A model generated the notes under the pieces. It made no database searches. It was given only the letters and a program-made list of their open reading frames with translations, and was not told where the DNA came from. From the NCBI GenBank assembly GCA_947491935.1, contig CANLLF010000003.1:372001-436000 (forward strand): a DNA stretch of 64,000 bases, given 5' to 3'. The position numbers were made by a program, and so were the translations under genes. Below, one piece after another: positions 27,879-36,537 of the stretch (its first letter is position 1; every line of letters starts with the position of its first letter). Source of the stretch: an uncultured Roseicyclus sp. Lineage in GTDB: Bacteria; Pseudomonadota; Alphaproteobacteria; Rhodobacterales; Rhodobacteraceae.

Positions 27879-29029
27879 TGGCACAAACGGCGAAAGTTCC
27901 GGCAGTGACGGAGGAAAGGAACGGCCTTCTGGCTGTTCCGCGCGAACTTATGCCGAAGGATCTGACGGTGTCCCTGCACGAGTACACGCGCGGCGGAACG
28001 GATCGGTTCCTTGCAGGCGGGCAGGGCGTGAGCCAAGAGATGACGGGGTTCGAGGATCAGTATGTCAACATCATCGACTACATCGTCCGCATCACCCACC
28101 GCATCTGGGAAGAGAAGGATATCGGCTACATCTACGACACCTATGCCCATAATTGCCGGGTTTGGGATGACGTGGGCCTGCAATACGGGCGCGACAAGAT
28201 CGTGGCCGACACCACGCACACGATCAACGCGTTCCCGGATGTGAAGCTTTACGCCGATGAGATCATCTGGGCCGGCGATGCGGATCATGGCTTTCACACG
28301 TCCCACCGCACCGTGATCAAGGGTACCAACACAGGCTACAGCCGCTGGGGCCCACCCACCATGCGGCCTGTGAATGTCTGGTGCATTGCCAATTGCGTTG
28401 CCCGCGACAACGAGATTTTCGAGGAACATGTCCAATACAACCTCGGTGCGACGCTGCAACAATTGGGCTTTGATCTGAGGGCCTTAGCCGCCACGGCGCG
28501 CGCGACGGGTATTGAGACGGATCCGCTGTTCGCCGCCTCGGGCCGGACGCGCGTGCCAGGGCAGGGCAAGCCGGCCCATGGTGCGCCGCGTGGCGACGGG
28601 CCATTTGACGTGGCGGATTTCCTGTGTTCGATGACGCAGGACGTGTGGAACCGCCGGATGCTGTCGCGGCTGGAGCGCGCCTATGCGCCCGCGCTGAACT
28701 ACCAGGGGCCGACGAACCGCAGCTATCGCAGCCTTGCGCAATATCAATCCGCCCTCCTATCGCTGCTGGCGATGTTCCCTGATCTCAGTTTTGAGCCCGA
28801 AGCCCTCTACTTCATGGAAGACGGGCAGGGCACGACGTGGTCCTCCCTCCGCTGGAGCGCCACCGGCACTCATGGTGGGCATGGTCCCTATGGCCCACCA
28901 ACCGGGCGCGAAGTGCGCCTGTGGGGGATCACCCAACACAAGATCGAGGGTGAGACGATCACCGAAGAATGGATGCAGTTCAACGAATTCGACCTGCTGC
29001 GCCAATTGGCGCCCGACCCGACGATATAG
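27875..29029 (+). CDS. Tandem SnoaL/NTF2-like domain protein
   Basis: The 384-residue protein has two cone-shaped NTF2-like folds. Domain 1 (about 65-200) contains FEDQYVNIIDYIVRITHRIW and WEEKDIGYIYDTYAHNCRVW. Domain 2 (about 240-380) contains LSRLERAYAPALNYQGPTNR, YRSLAQYQSALLSLLAMFPD and EGETITEEWMQFNEFDLLRQL. SnoaL-like proteins act as aldol cyclases, isomerases or small-substrate lyases, or just bind ligands; no catalytic set can be assigned. It is co-translated with the importer ATPase, so it probably handles the imported compound. Confidence 0.75.
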   Translation: MMAQTAKVPAVTEERNGLLAVPRELMPKDLTVSLHEYTRGGTDRFLAGGQGVSQEMTGFEDQYVNIIDYIVRITHRIWEEKDIGYIYDTYAHNCRVWDDVGLQYGRDKIVADTTHTINAFPDVKLYADEIIWAGDADHGFHTSHRTVIKGTNTGYSRWGPPTMRPVNVWCIANCVARDNEIFEEHVQYNLGATLQQLGFDLRALAATARATGIETDPLFAASGRTRVPGQGKPAHGAPRGDGPFDVADFLCSMTQDVWNRRMLSRLERAYAPALNYQGPTNRSYRSLAQYQSALLSLLAMFPDLSFEPEALYFMEDGQGTTWSSLRWSATGTHGGHGPYGPPTGREVRLWGITQHKIEGETITEEWMQFNEFDLLRQLAPDPTI

Positions 29030-29083
29030 CCAAGGGCCGCGTGCCCCCAAGCCAGACCGAAACCCACGGATGTGGAGGACGAC

Positions 29084-30076
29084 ATGAAAGACATGAACGC
29101 CGCGCAAATGGACGCCAACATCGTCCGCTATGGGGAGTTGCGCCCCTGCAAGACCGCCTTCATCGACGCCCATACGCCGGGCAGCGACCAGAAGGAGAAC
29201 TTCACGATCATCGGCGGCGGGGTGTCTGAATCCGCCGATCAGCACGTCCATATCACCGACAAGATCGGCTTTAACATTGGCGCGGCGGGTCAGCCGCCGA
29301 AATGCCGCAACTCGCTGCATTCCCATCGCACGGCGGAGGTGTTCTTCGTTCTCAAGGGCCGCTGGCGGTTCTTCTGGGGCCGTTGGGGCGATGCGGGCGA
29401 AGTGACGTTGGAAGAGGGCGACATTTTCAACATTCCCACCGGCATCTTCCGCGGGTTCGAAAACATTGGCGATGATTATGGGATGATCATGGCCATCCTT
29501 GGTGGGGACGACGCGGGTGGCGGGGTGATCTGGGCGCCGCAGGTGATCGAAGATGCGGCCGACCACGGGCTTGTCCTGTCAGAAGCAGGCAAACTCTACG
29601 ACACCAAGAAGGGTGAGGCCTTGCCAGATGGCGTGACCCCGATGCCGGTTTTGTCGGCGGAAGAATTGAAGCGCTTTCCCGAACCCACCACCGCCGACGT
29701 CGTGCCGCACTACGTGGCGCGTTACTGGGACATGGTCGCGCTGGCGGACCGGACGCCCGCCAGGGTCATCGGTGCCGATGCGATGCTGCGTGATAAACCG
29801 GGCTTTGAAGTCGTTTTCTTGACCCGGGGCTCGGCCACGACCGAGATGCATCGCCATGATCGCGCGTCTGTCCTGATGCCGGTCAAGGGGCATTGGCGTG
29901 TGGAATGGGCCGCGAACGCCGAATATGAGGCAGGACAGACGACGCTGGCGCCGGGCGACACGATGAATGTGCCCGCCAACCTGGACCACACGGCCTATCC
30001 GTCGATGACGGGTGAGGCGGCCATGTATCATGTCGTGGCCACCGACGATCCCGCCGGGGCGACGTGGAATGGCTGA
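29084..30076 (+). CDS. Bicupin protein
   Basis: The 330-residue protein contains two cupin barrels. In cupin 1 CRNSLHSHRTAEVFFVLKGR and EEGDIFNIPTGIFRGFEN give the usual H-x-H-x(4)-E and later Pro-Gly type motifs. In cupin 2 TEMHRHDRASVLMPVKGHW and LAPGDTMNVPANLDHTAY give a second His set. This doubled form is seen in gentisate-dioxygenase-like and isomerase proteins, but the exact reaction is unknown. I use the ATG at 29084 because GGAGG lies 7 bases before it; GTG at 29072 is less likely. The end overlaps the RraA-like gene by 8 bases. Confidence 0.8.
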   Translation: MKDMNAAQMDANIVRYGELRPCKTAFIDAHTPGSDQKENFTIIGGGVSESADQHVHITDKIGFNIGAAGQPPKCRNSLHSHRTAEVFFVLKGRWRFFWGRWGDAGEVTLEEGDIFNIPTGIFRGFENIGDDYGMIMAILGGDDAGGGVIWAPQVIEDAADHGLVLSEAGKLYDTKKGEALPDGVTPMPVLSAEELKRFPEPTTADVVPHYVARYWDMVALADRTPARVIGADAMLRDKPGFEVVFLTRGSATTEMHRHDRASVLMPVKGHWRVEWAANAEYEAGQTTLAPGDTMNVPANLDHTAYPSMTGEAAMYHVVATDDPAGATWNG

Positions 30077-30773
30077 TATCCCGGAGGATTTGCTGACCCT
30101 GCTGCGTCAGGTCGATACGCCGACCGTGTGTAACGCCATCGAAGTCGCGCAAGGCGCACGCGGTTTCAACCGCTTCACGCGGGGTACGATGCAGCATTCC
30201 AAACCGGGCGACCCGCCGATCGTGGGCCGTGCCCGGACGGCAAAAATCGCAGGTCTTGCCCCACCGCAGGAGGACGCGGCCACCATCCGCGCCCGGCGGA
30301 TGGATTACTTTCGCTCCATGGCCGGGGGGCAAGGGCCAACCTGCGCGGTGGTGGAAGACCTCGACTATCCGAATTGTATCGCGGGCTGGTGGGGTGAGGT
30401 GCATGTGGCCGTGCACAAGGGCCTTGGACTGGCGGGCGCTGTGACGAACGGCGTGATGCGCGACCTTGATGTGATCGATGAGGGATTTCCGGTGCTCGCA
30501 GGCTCCATCGGTGTCAGCCACGGTTTTGTACATGTGCGGGAGATCGGCACTCCGGTTTCAATCCTCGGCCTTCACGTGGCGCAAGGAGAGCTGATCCACG
30601 CCGACCGGCACGGCGCGTTGGTCATCCCCGAAGACGTCATCCCCGCGCTGAAGGCCGCCATCGAGACAGTGGTGGCCAGCGAAGCCATCGTGCTGGTCCC
30701 GGCGCGGCAATCGGGTTTCGGCATCGAAAGACTGGAAGAGGCGTGGGCGGCCTTCGAGGCCGCTCGGACCTAG
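30069..30773 (+). CDS. RraA/HMG-aldolase-like protein
   Basis: The 234-residue protein has the RraA fold motifs DTPTVCNAIE (about 15-24), GRARTAKIAG and GAVTNGVMRDLDVIDEGFPVLA. Enzymes of this group are class II pyruvate aldolases (4-hydroxy-4-methyl-2-oxoglutarate type) or oxaloacetate decarboxylases. The usual G-x-V-x-D-G-x-x-R-D loop reads GAVTNGVMRDL here, with Asn in place of the first Asp; the metal-ligand region downstream is kept. A lyase that releases pyruvate or a similar unit fits this operon. Confidence 0.8.
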   Translation: MADIPEDLLTLLRQVDTPTVCNAIEVAQGARGFNRFTRGTMQHSKPGDPPIVGRARTAKIAGLAPPQEDAATIRARRMDYFRSMAGGQGPTCAVVEDLDYPNCIAGWWGEVHVAVHKGLGLAGAVTNGVMRDLDVIDEGFPVLAGSIGVSHGFVHVREIGTPVSILGLHVAQGELIHADRHGALVIPEDVIPALKAAIETVVASEAIVLVPARQSGFGIERLEEAWAAFEAART

Positions 30774-30848
30774 AAAGGTCAATACGCCTTGTAAATCCCG
30801 CATGCTTGCGCTTCGCTCGACATCTCTGTTTCAGCGTTGAGGCCATCC

Positions 30849-31832
30849 ATGCACGTTTCTGTCAGCGATATTCGCACCGCGTCCGAGGCGGCGCTTCTGG
30901 CCCATGGCGCAGGCGCGTTTCCGGCGGCAGAGGTGGCGCGGGCCGTAGCGCGCGCCGAGGAGACGGGAAACATCATTTGCGGGCTTTACTACCTCGAAAG
31001 CTACTGCACGCAGCTTACATCGGGGCGCGTCAACGGAACGGTCGAGCCCGAGGTCGCAAGGCCGAAACCGGGTGTTGTCCGGGCGGATGCGCGGTTTGGC
31101 TTTGCGCAACCGGCATTCACGCGGGCCCTGCCGACGGTCGTGGAGGCGGCCCGGGATGTGGGCGTGGCGACCCTTACGGTCGCCCATGCCCATACCTGCA
31201 CCTCGCTTGGCTTCTTCACGGAGCAGATTGCCACCCATGGCCTGATCGGCCTTGGGTTCACCAATGCATCGGCCATCGTTGCGGCGCCGGGTGGGCGCGC
31301 GCCGGTTCTCGGCACCAACCCCGTCGCAATGAGCATTCCGGGGCCGGACGCGCCCCTGATGCACGCCGATTTCTCAACCTCGGCGGTCGCCTTGGGCAAG
31401 ATCACGATGGCCAAGGCGGCGGGCGAGGCGATCCCGCCGGGATGGGCCGTTGATGCGGAAGGGGAGCCGACGACGGATCCGGAGGCCGCCTTGAAAGGCG
31501 CATTGGTCAGCGCCGGGCCCAAGGGATGGGCGTTCGGCCTGCTGGTCGAGGTGATGGCAGCAGGTTTAACAGGCTCCGTTAACTCATTGGATGTAAAAGG
31601 TTTGAAGCTGCCGGACGGGAAGCCCCATGATCTGGGACAGACCTATCTGTTGATCGATCCCGGCGCCCATGCCGGGAGGGATGTGATGGCCGCGCGCTTG
31701 GCGCGGGTGGCCGATGCGATCGCGGAAGATGGTGGCACCGGGCGCATCCCAGGCGCGTCCCGCCGCCACCTGGATCCTGTCGATGTTCCTGACGCGTTGT
31801 GGGCGCAGGTGCAGGCCCTGGCCGACGCTTGA
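30849..31832 (+). CDS. Malate/L-lactate/ureidoglycolate dehydrogenase family (Ldh2)
   Basis: The 327-residue NAD(P)-dependent oxidoreductase has the Ldh2 pattern ALPTVVEAARDVGVATLTVAHAHTCTSLGFF. It also has GLGFTNASAIVAAPGGRAPVLGTNPVAMSIPG and the STSAVALGKI region. Known substrates include malate, sulfolactate, ureidoglycolate and delta-1-pyrroline-2-carboxylate; none can be singled out. I chose the ATG at 30849; a TTG at 30837 is possible. It is 75 bases from the RraA-like gene, the largest gap in this part of the operon. Confidence 0.85.
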   Translation: MHVSVSDIRTASEAALLAHGAGAFPAAEVARAVARAEETGNIICGLYYLESYCTQLTSGRVNGTVEPEVARPKPGVVRADARFGFAQPAFTRALPTVVEAARDVGVATLTVAHAHTCTSLGFFTEQIATHGLIGLGFTNASAIVAAPGGRAPVLGTNPVAMSIPGPDAPLMHADFSTSAVALGKITMAKAAGEAIPPGWAVDAEGEPTTDPEAALKGALVSAGPKGWAFGLLVEVMAAGLTGSVNSLDVKGLKLPDGKPHDLGQTYLLIDPGAHAGRDVMAARLARVADAIAEDGGTGRIPGASRRHLDPVDVPDALWAQVQALADA

Positions 31833-31834
31833 TC

Positions 31835-32776
31835 ATGGCGATCCTGACCGTCACGCTGAACCCGGCGCTGGATCTGGAAACCTCGGTTGTCGAACTACGC
31901 CCTCGCGACAAGCTGCGCTGCACATCGCCGCGTGTTGATCCGGGCGGCGGCGGGATCAACGTGGCGCATGCGATCCATGCTTTAGGCGGGCGAGCCCTGG
32001 CGGTGGTCGCCGTGCAAGGATCGTCCGGTGCCGAATTGACCAATGGGTTGTCGGCCGCCGGGATCCCCTTTCTTGCGTTAGCCGCACCGGGCCCGACGCG
32101 GCACAACCTGTCCGTGATCGAAGAGGCCACCGGGGAACAGTATCGCTTCATCTTTCCCGGTCCGGTCTGGACACCGGCAGACCTGAACCAAGCGCAGGCC
32201 CTGCTGCTGGAGGCGGTGACGGCGACGGATTTGGTGGTGTTGTCAGGCTCGTTGCCGCCCGGCGTGACGGGAGACGACCTTGTGGGGCTGGCCAAGGCGG
32301 TGCAGGCCAGAGGCGCGAAGGTCATCGTGGATACATCCGGGCCGGGTCTGGCAGCGATGGCCGACCATGCCCGGGACCTGTGCGTGTTGCGTATGGACGA
32401 CGTGGAAGCGGCAGATCTGATGGGCTACCCGCTCGTCGCTCTGGCGGAGACGAAGGCTGTGGCCGCGCGGCTTGTTTTGCAAGGGGTTGCGGAGGCGGTA
32501 ATCATCGCGCGCGGCACCGAGGGATCGGTGCTTGCAACGCGAGAGGGGGCCTGGTCCGCCCCCGCCGTTGACGTGCCGGTCCAATCCCTGACCGGGGCGG
32601 GAGACAGCTTTGTCGGCGCGGTCGCCATGGCCTTGGAGGGTGGCGCGGATTGGCCCGAGGTGCTCTGTTGCGGCTGTGCGGCGGCCAGTTCCGCGGTCAT
32701 GACGCCGGCCACCGCGTTGTGTGACGCGGTGACCTATGCGGATCTGCTCAGGCGGACCCGACCAGAGCGGATCTAG
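31835..32776 (+). CDS. PfkB-family sugar kinase (1-phosphofructokinase-like)
   Basis: The 313-residue kinase has the N-terminal [19 protein letters not shown], the [16 protein letters not shown] sugar-binding motif and the catalytic [19 protein letters not shown] near 245-262 with the base Asp in GAGDSF. The N-terminus is closest to 1-phosphofructokinases and 6-phosphofructokinase 2. It starts 2 bases after the dehydrogenase stop and ends the operon. Its TAG and the msrA TAG on the other strand share the bases CTAG. Confidence 0.85.
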   Translation: MAILTVTLNPALDLETSVVELRPRDKLRCTSPRVDPGGGGINVAHAIHALGGRALAVVAVQGSSGAELTNGLSAAGIPFLALAAPGPTRHNLSVIEEATGEQYRFIFPGPVWTPADLNQAQALLLEAVTATDLVVLSGSLPPGVTGDDLVGLAKAVQARGAKVIVDTSGPGLAAMADHARDLCVLRMDDVEAADLMGYPLVALAETKAVAARLVLQGVAEAVIIARGTEGSVLATREGAWSAPAVDVPVQSLTGAGDSFVGAVAMALEGGADWPEVLCCGCAAASSAVMTPATALCDAVTYADLLRRTRPERI

Positions 32777-33294
32777 GCCGCGCCCTGTTCGGCGTCGCGG
32801 CGTGGCAGAACCCAGTTGGGTCGGACAAAATGGCAGGTATAGCCATTCGGGATCCGCTCCAGGTAATCCTGATGTTCGGGTTCGGCCTCCCAGAAATCGC
32901 CCACGGGCTCAAGCTCAGTTACCACCTTGCCCGGCCAGAGGCCCGACGCATCCACGTCCTTGATGGTCTCTTCGGCCACGGCCTTCTGATCGTCATCGAC
33001 AAAATAGATCGCCGACCGATAGCTCATCCCGCGATCATTGCCTTGCCGGTTGGGCGTGGTGGGATCGTGGATCTGGAAGAAGAATTCCAGCAACTGCCGA
33101 TAGGAAATGCGCGCGGGATCAAGGATGATCTCGATCCCCTCCGCATGGGTGCCGTGATTGCGGTAGGTCGCGTTCGGGACATCGCCGCCGGTATATCCCA
33201 CGCGCGTGCTCTCGACGCCGGGCATCTTGCGGATCAGATCCTGCATTCCCCAGAAACAGCCGCCCGCCAGAACGGCGCGTTGCAGATCGCTCAT
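32773..33294 (-). CDS. msrA: Peptide methionine-S-sulfoxide reductase A
   Basis: The 173-residue enzyme repairs the S-epimer of methionine sulfoxide. The active motif GGCFWGMQD (Cys13) and [25 protein letters not shown] are diagnostic, with [18 protein letters not shown] downstream. I chose the ATG at 33294, which overlaps the msrB stop (ATGA); the longer frame covers msrB. It forms an operon with msrB. Confidence 0.95.
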   Translation of the reverse strand: MSDLQRAVLAGGCFWGMQDLIRKMPGVESTRVGYTGGDVPNATYRNHGTHAEGIEIILDPARISYRQLLEFFFQIHDPTTPNRQGNDRGMSYRSAIYFVDDDQKAVAEETIKDVDASGLWPGKVVTELEPVGDFWEAEPEHQDYLERIPNGYTCHFVRPNWVLPRRDAEQGAA

Positions 33295-33740
33295 GCCACA
33301 TCCTCCACTTGGTCTATATATGCTCCGTAACCCTCGGCCTCCATCTCGTCGCGATGGACAAAGCGGAGCGAGGCGGAATTGATGCAATAGCGCAGGCCAC
33401 CCCGGTCGCGCGGGCCGTCGGGGAAGACGTGGCCCAGATGGCTGTCACCATGGGCCGAGCGCACCTCCGTGCGGATCATGCCGAGGCTTGCATCGCGCAA
33501 CTCATTCACATGGGCCGGTTCGATGGGCTTGGTGAAGGACGGCCAGCCGCAGCCGGATTCGTATTTGTCCGAGGAGGCAAAGAGCGGCTCGCCGGAGACG
33601 ACATCAACGTAGATGCCGGGCTCCTTGTTATGGAGCAGCTCGCCGGTGCCCGGACGCTCGGTGCCGTCTTGCTGGGTGACGCGATACTGCTCGGGCGTGA
33701 GCGTGGCGATCACGTCGGGGTTCTTGGTGTAGGTGGTCAT
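33291..33740 (-). CDS. msrB: Peptide methionine-R-sulfoxide reductase B (zinc-free form)
   Basis: The 149-residue enzyme repairs the R-epimer. It shows [30 protein letters not shown]-like [20 protein letters not shown] and the active Cys in [11 protein letters not shown]. The two CxxC zinc pairs of other MsrB proteins are absent (the site reads [10 protein letters not shown]). I start it at MTTYTKN (33740); a ribosome site GGGAGCGTCC precedes it. First gene of the msrBA pair. Confidence 0.95.
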   Translation of the reverse strand: MTTYTKNPDVIATLTPEQYRVTQQDGTERPGTGELLHNKEPGIYVDVVSGEPLFASSDKYESGCGWPSFTKPIEPAHVNELRDASLGMIRTEVRSAHGDSHLGHVFPDGPRDRGGLRYCINSASLRFVHRDEMEAEGYGAYIDQVEDVA

Positions 33741-33814
33741 GGACGCTCCCCTCATTCGGTATGGGTCAGGATATGGGGGCGGGGCAGGGGATGTCCAACA
33801 GAACGGGCATCACG

Positions 33815-33843
33815 AAAAAACGCCCCCGCGTGAGCGTGGGGCG
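33815..33843 (-). terminator. Intrinsic terminator for the DUF882/YcbK-like gene
   Basis: On the minus strand CGCCCCACGC and GCGGGGGCG form a GC-rich stem around TCAC, followed directly by TTTTTT. It lies about 117 bases after the stop at 33960 and before msrB. Confidence 0.85.
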
Positions 33844-33959
33844 TCTTGAATACGGGGACAATCGGACAAAGTGGACCGATGGGAACCAACACGCGTGTCG
33901 CACGTTGGCAGGTTATGAATGGTTCAGGTGCATTTGCGAAACTGGATGGTCGCGCGTGT

Positions 33960-34520
33960 TCAGCCGCCCCAGCTGCGGACCGGGCCGCAATCCATGTGCA
34001 CAAAGTTGGACCGCGAATAACGCCCGACGCCACCAGCGTTGCACGACCGGGCCGCGCTGAAGATCTGCCCGACCGAGCGCGATTGCAATTGCAGGTCGGC
34101 CGCTTCGCCACGCATGTGCCGTGAATTCCGCGCAACGCCCGACGAGCGCCGGCGCAGCATCGCATTCGTTTCCGGCGAGCGGTAGCCCGACAGGAGCGTG
34201 TAAGGCTCATGGGTTTCCAGCAGGTTGTGCGCCGCCGCCATGATGTCGATGTTGCGGATGTTGATGTCGATCACCTGATCATTGCGCCAGTCGCGCATGA
34301 AGTAGTTGATCTCGTCGAGGGCCGGGGCAATGTACTCGCCCTCAATCCAGTAAATCATGTTGAGGCTTTCACCGGCGCGGCCATTGTACATGTTGATGCG
34401 GCGGATATCCCCTGCTCCCCGGAGGAAGCCTGTTGCGTTGGCCATCACAGGTGCGGCCGCAACAGTGGTAGCAGCGAACGCGCGCAAAAGCGCACGGCGC
34501 GAAAAAGTCGTGTCCTTCAT
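33960..34520 (-). CDS. DUF882/YcbK-like M15 family peptidase, secreted
   Basis: The 186-residue protein has a Tat-type leader (TFSRRALLRAFAATTVAAA) and a murein peptidase domain with SGYRSPETNAMLR, the zinc-site HMRGEAADL and VHMDCGPVRSW near the C-terminus. It is likely to cut peptidoglycan cross-links or tails. It is divergent from a YcbB-like L,D-transpeptidase; in E. coli ycbB and ycbK are neighbours too. The ATG at 34520 starts the Tat leader; the longer frame has no ribosome site. Confidence 0.86.
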   Translation of the reverse strand: MKDTTFSRRALLRAFAATTVAAAPVMANATGFLRGAGDIRRINMYNGRAGESLNMIYWIEGEYIAPALDEINYFMRDWRNDQVIDINIRNIDIMAAAHNLLETHEPYTLLSGYRSPETNAMLRRRSSGVARNSRHMRGEAADLQLQSRSVGQIFSAARSCNAGGVGRYSRSNFVHMDCGPVRSWGG

Positions 34521-34910
34521 GGGTGTCTTGCCCCTTTTATCTGCCCGTTTCACCAACACACGACCGCTTGTCCATGCGATCCTCACCAAAATGTGTGCCA
34601 TCCCCACCGGCTAGTGTGGGGGATTTGACACAATCGACACTTTTTTGAAAGTGCCGTTGCCCAAAATCTGACCTATGCCCCCGGTTTTCGGCGACTTTTT
34701 GCCGGTTTGGCTGGTTTTTGCCGATCCCGGACCGTCGCGGAACCCGATCACGCTGCCAGCGTTGTGGCCGCAAAAGGGCGGGAATACCTCCGTTGCAACA
34801 AAGAAACTAAGATGGAAAACTTGCGAATTCGTGAATGGACTTAACGATGTGTTCACGCGAGGGTGACCCATTGACGGCTGCACACGCATTTCTTCTACGG
34901 GGATGATAAT
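34521..34910. promoter_or_regulatory. Divergent promoter region of the YcbK-like and L,D-transpeptidase genes
   Basis: The 390-base gap has no gene. It is locally AT-rich. TTGACA at 34623 and TTGACG at 34872 are -35-like, but their -10 partners are poor. ACTTTTTTGAAAGT at 34639 is a small inverted repeat. Confidence 0.4.
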
Positions 34911-36506
34911 ATGTTGAAAATCGCGAAGCTTTCGCTTCTCTCGCTCGCATTGGCGGGCACGCCCATGGTGGTGACGCTCGTCGCGCCCACGCAGGCCGAG
35001 GCACAGGCCTTCTCGGCCTTGCGTCAGGCCATTGCCGAGGCGTCGTCAACAGAAGAGCAACTGGCGGCGTTCTACCGCGAGCGGGATTTTCAACCGATCT
35101 GGACCACGGTCGAGGCCGCCGACCGCCGCAATGCGCTGTTTTCCGCTTTGTCGGAGGCCAGCAATCACGGCCTTCCCACGCAGCGGTACGATGCCGACGC
35201 GCTCCGCGCTGCATTTGAGGGGGCCACCAACCCCTATATGATGGGGCAGGCCGATGTGCAGGCGTCGCTCCTCTTCTTGCAATATGCGCAGGACGTGCAT
35301 TCCGGCTTCCTCGAGCCCGGTGAGATCGTTGGTGATATCGTCCACACCTTGCCGCGCCGCGACCCACTGGAATTGTTCACCGAGTTCGTGAGCGCGAATC
35401 CCTACGATTACATCGGAACGCTTCCCCCGCAGCACCCCGAATACACCAGACTGATGCGCGCAAAGCTGCATCTGGAAAACCTGATCGACGAAGGCGGCTA
35501 CGGCCCCACGGTTCAGGCGGGCTCGCTGGCACCGGGCGCAACGGGCAATGCCGTGGTGCAGCTGCGCAATCGCCTGATGGCGATGGGCTATCTTGAGCGT
35601 TCGGCGACGGCCACTTACGGCGCGCGCCTGCAGCAGGCTGTAGTCGAGTTCCAGATCGACAACGGTATCACGCCCGACGGCGTGGCCGGCGGCGAAACGA
35701 TCCGGGCCGTGAACCGCTCCGCCTCCGAGCATCTTTCCGAAGTGATCCTTGCGATGGAACGCCAGCGCTGGCTCAACTTCGACCGGGGTGAGCGGCACAT
35801 CTTCGTGAACCTGCCCGATTTCCACACCCGTGTGATCGATGACGGTGAAGTCACCTTCATCACCCGCTCGGTCATCGGCTCCACCGCATCGGACCGGCGC
35901 ACGCCGGAATTCTCCGACACGATGGAGCATATGGTCATCAACCCGTCGTGGTACGTGCCCCGCTCCATCGCGCGCGGCTATATCCCGTCGATCCTGGCCG
36001 GTGGCGCGAACCACCTGCAGCTGATGGCCAATGGCCGCCCGGTGAACCGTGCCAATGTGGATTGGAGCCGCGTTTCGGCCGGCAACTTCCCGTTCGATCT
36101 GCGCCAGCCCCCCGGCCCGCGCAATGCGCTGGGTCTGGTCAAGTTCATGTTCCCCAACCAGTGGAACATCTACTTGCATGACAGTCCCGACCAGCATCTG
36201 ATGACTCACGAAGTCCGCGCCTATTCCGCAGGCTGTGTGCGTCTGGATGACCCGTTCGAGCTGGCCTATCACCTGTTGGCCGCGCAGGAAGCCGACCCGG
36301 TCAACTTCTTCCACACCGTTCTGGATTCGCGTCGCGAGACGCAGGTCAACCTGCAAACGCCGATCCCGGTTCACCTGGTCTACTGGACGTCCTGGGTCGA
36401 CACAGAAGGCCGGCTGAACTTCCGCAACGACATCTACGGGCGCAACGCGGAGCTTCGGCGCGCGATCCAGAACCTGGGGGTGGAGATTCGCGGGGTGAAC
36501 AGCTAA
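34911..36506 (+). CDS. YcbB-like L,D-transpeptidase
   Basis: The 531-residue periplasmic protein has a signal peptide (LSLLSLALAGTPMVVTLV...AEA). Then come a substrate-entry domain typical of YcbB (AAFYRERDFQPIW, GLPTQRYDADALRAA), a peptidoglycan-binding domain (NAVVQLRNRLMAMGYL...FQIDNGITPDG, about 205-265) and the catalytic YkuD domain. The nucleophile Cys is in AYSAGCVRLDDPFEL near residue 440 and the partner His in NIYLHDSP. It makes 3-3 cross-links. Normal length for the family. Confidence 0.92.
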   Translation: MLKIAKLSLLSLALAGTPMVVTLVAPTQAEAQAFSALRQAIAEASSTEEQLAAFYRERDFQPIWTTVEAADRRNALFSALSEASNHGLPTQRYDADALRAAFEGATNPYMMGQADVQASLLFLQYAQDVHSGFLEPGEIVGDIVHTLPRRDPLELFTEFVSANPYDYIGTLPPQHPEYTRLMRAKLHLENLIDEGGYGPTVQAGSLAPGATGNAVVQLRNRLMAMGYLERSATATYGARLQQAVVEFQIDNGITPDGVAGGETIRAVNRSASEHLSEVILAMERQRWLNFDRGERHIFVNLPDFHTRVIDDGEVTFITRSVIGSTASDRRTPEFSDTMEHMVINPSWYVPRSIARGYIPSILAGGANHLQLMANGRPVNRANVDWSRVSAGNFPFDLRQPPGPRNALGLVKFMFPNQWNIYLHDSPDQHLMTHEVRAYSAGCVRLDDPFELAYHLLAAQEADPVNFFHTVLDSRRETQVNLQTPIPVHLVYWTSWVDTEGRLNFRNDIYGRNAELRRAIQNLGVEIRGVNS

Positions 36507-36537
36507 ATCCCAACCCGCAGGATCAAGCGGGGGCGGC

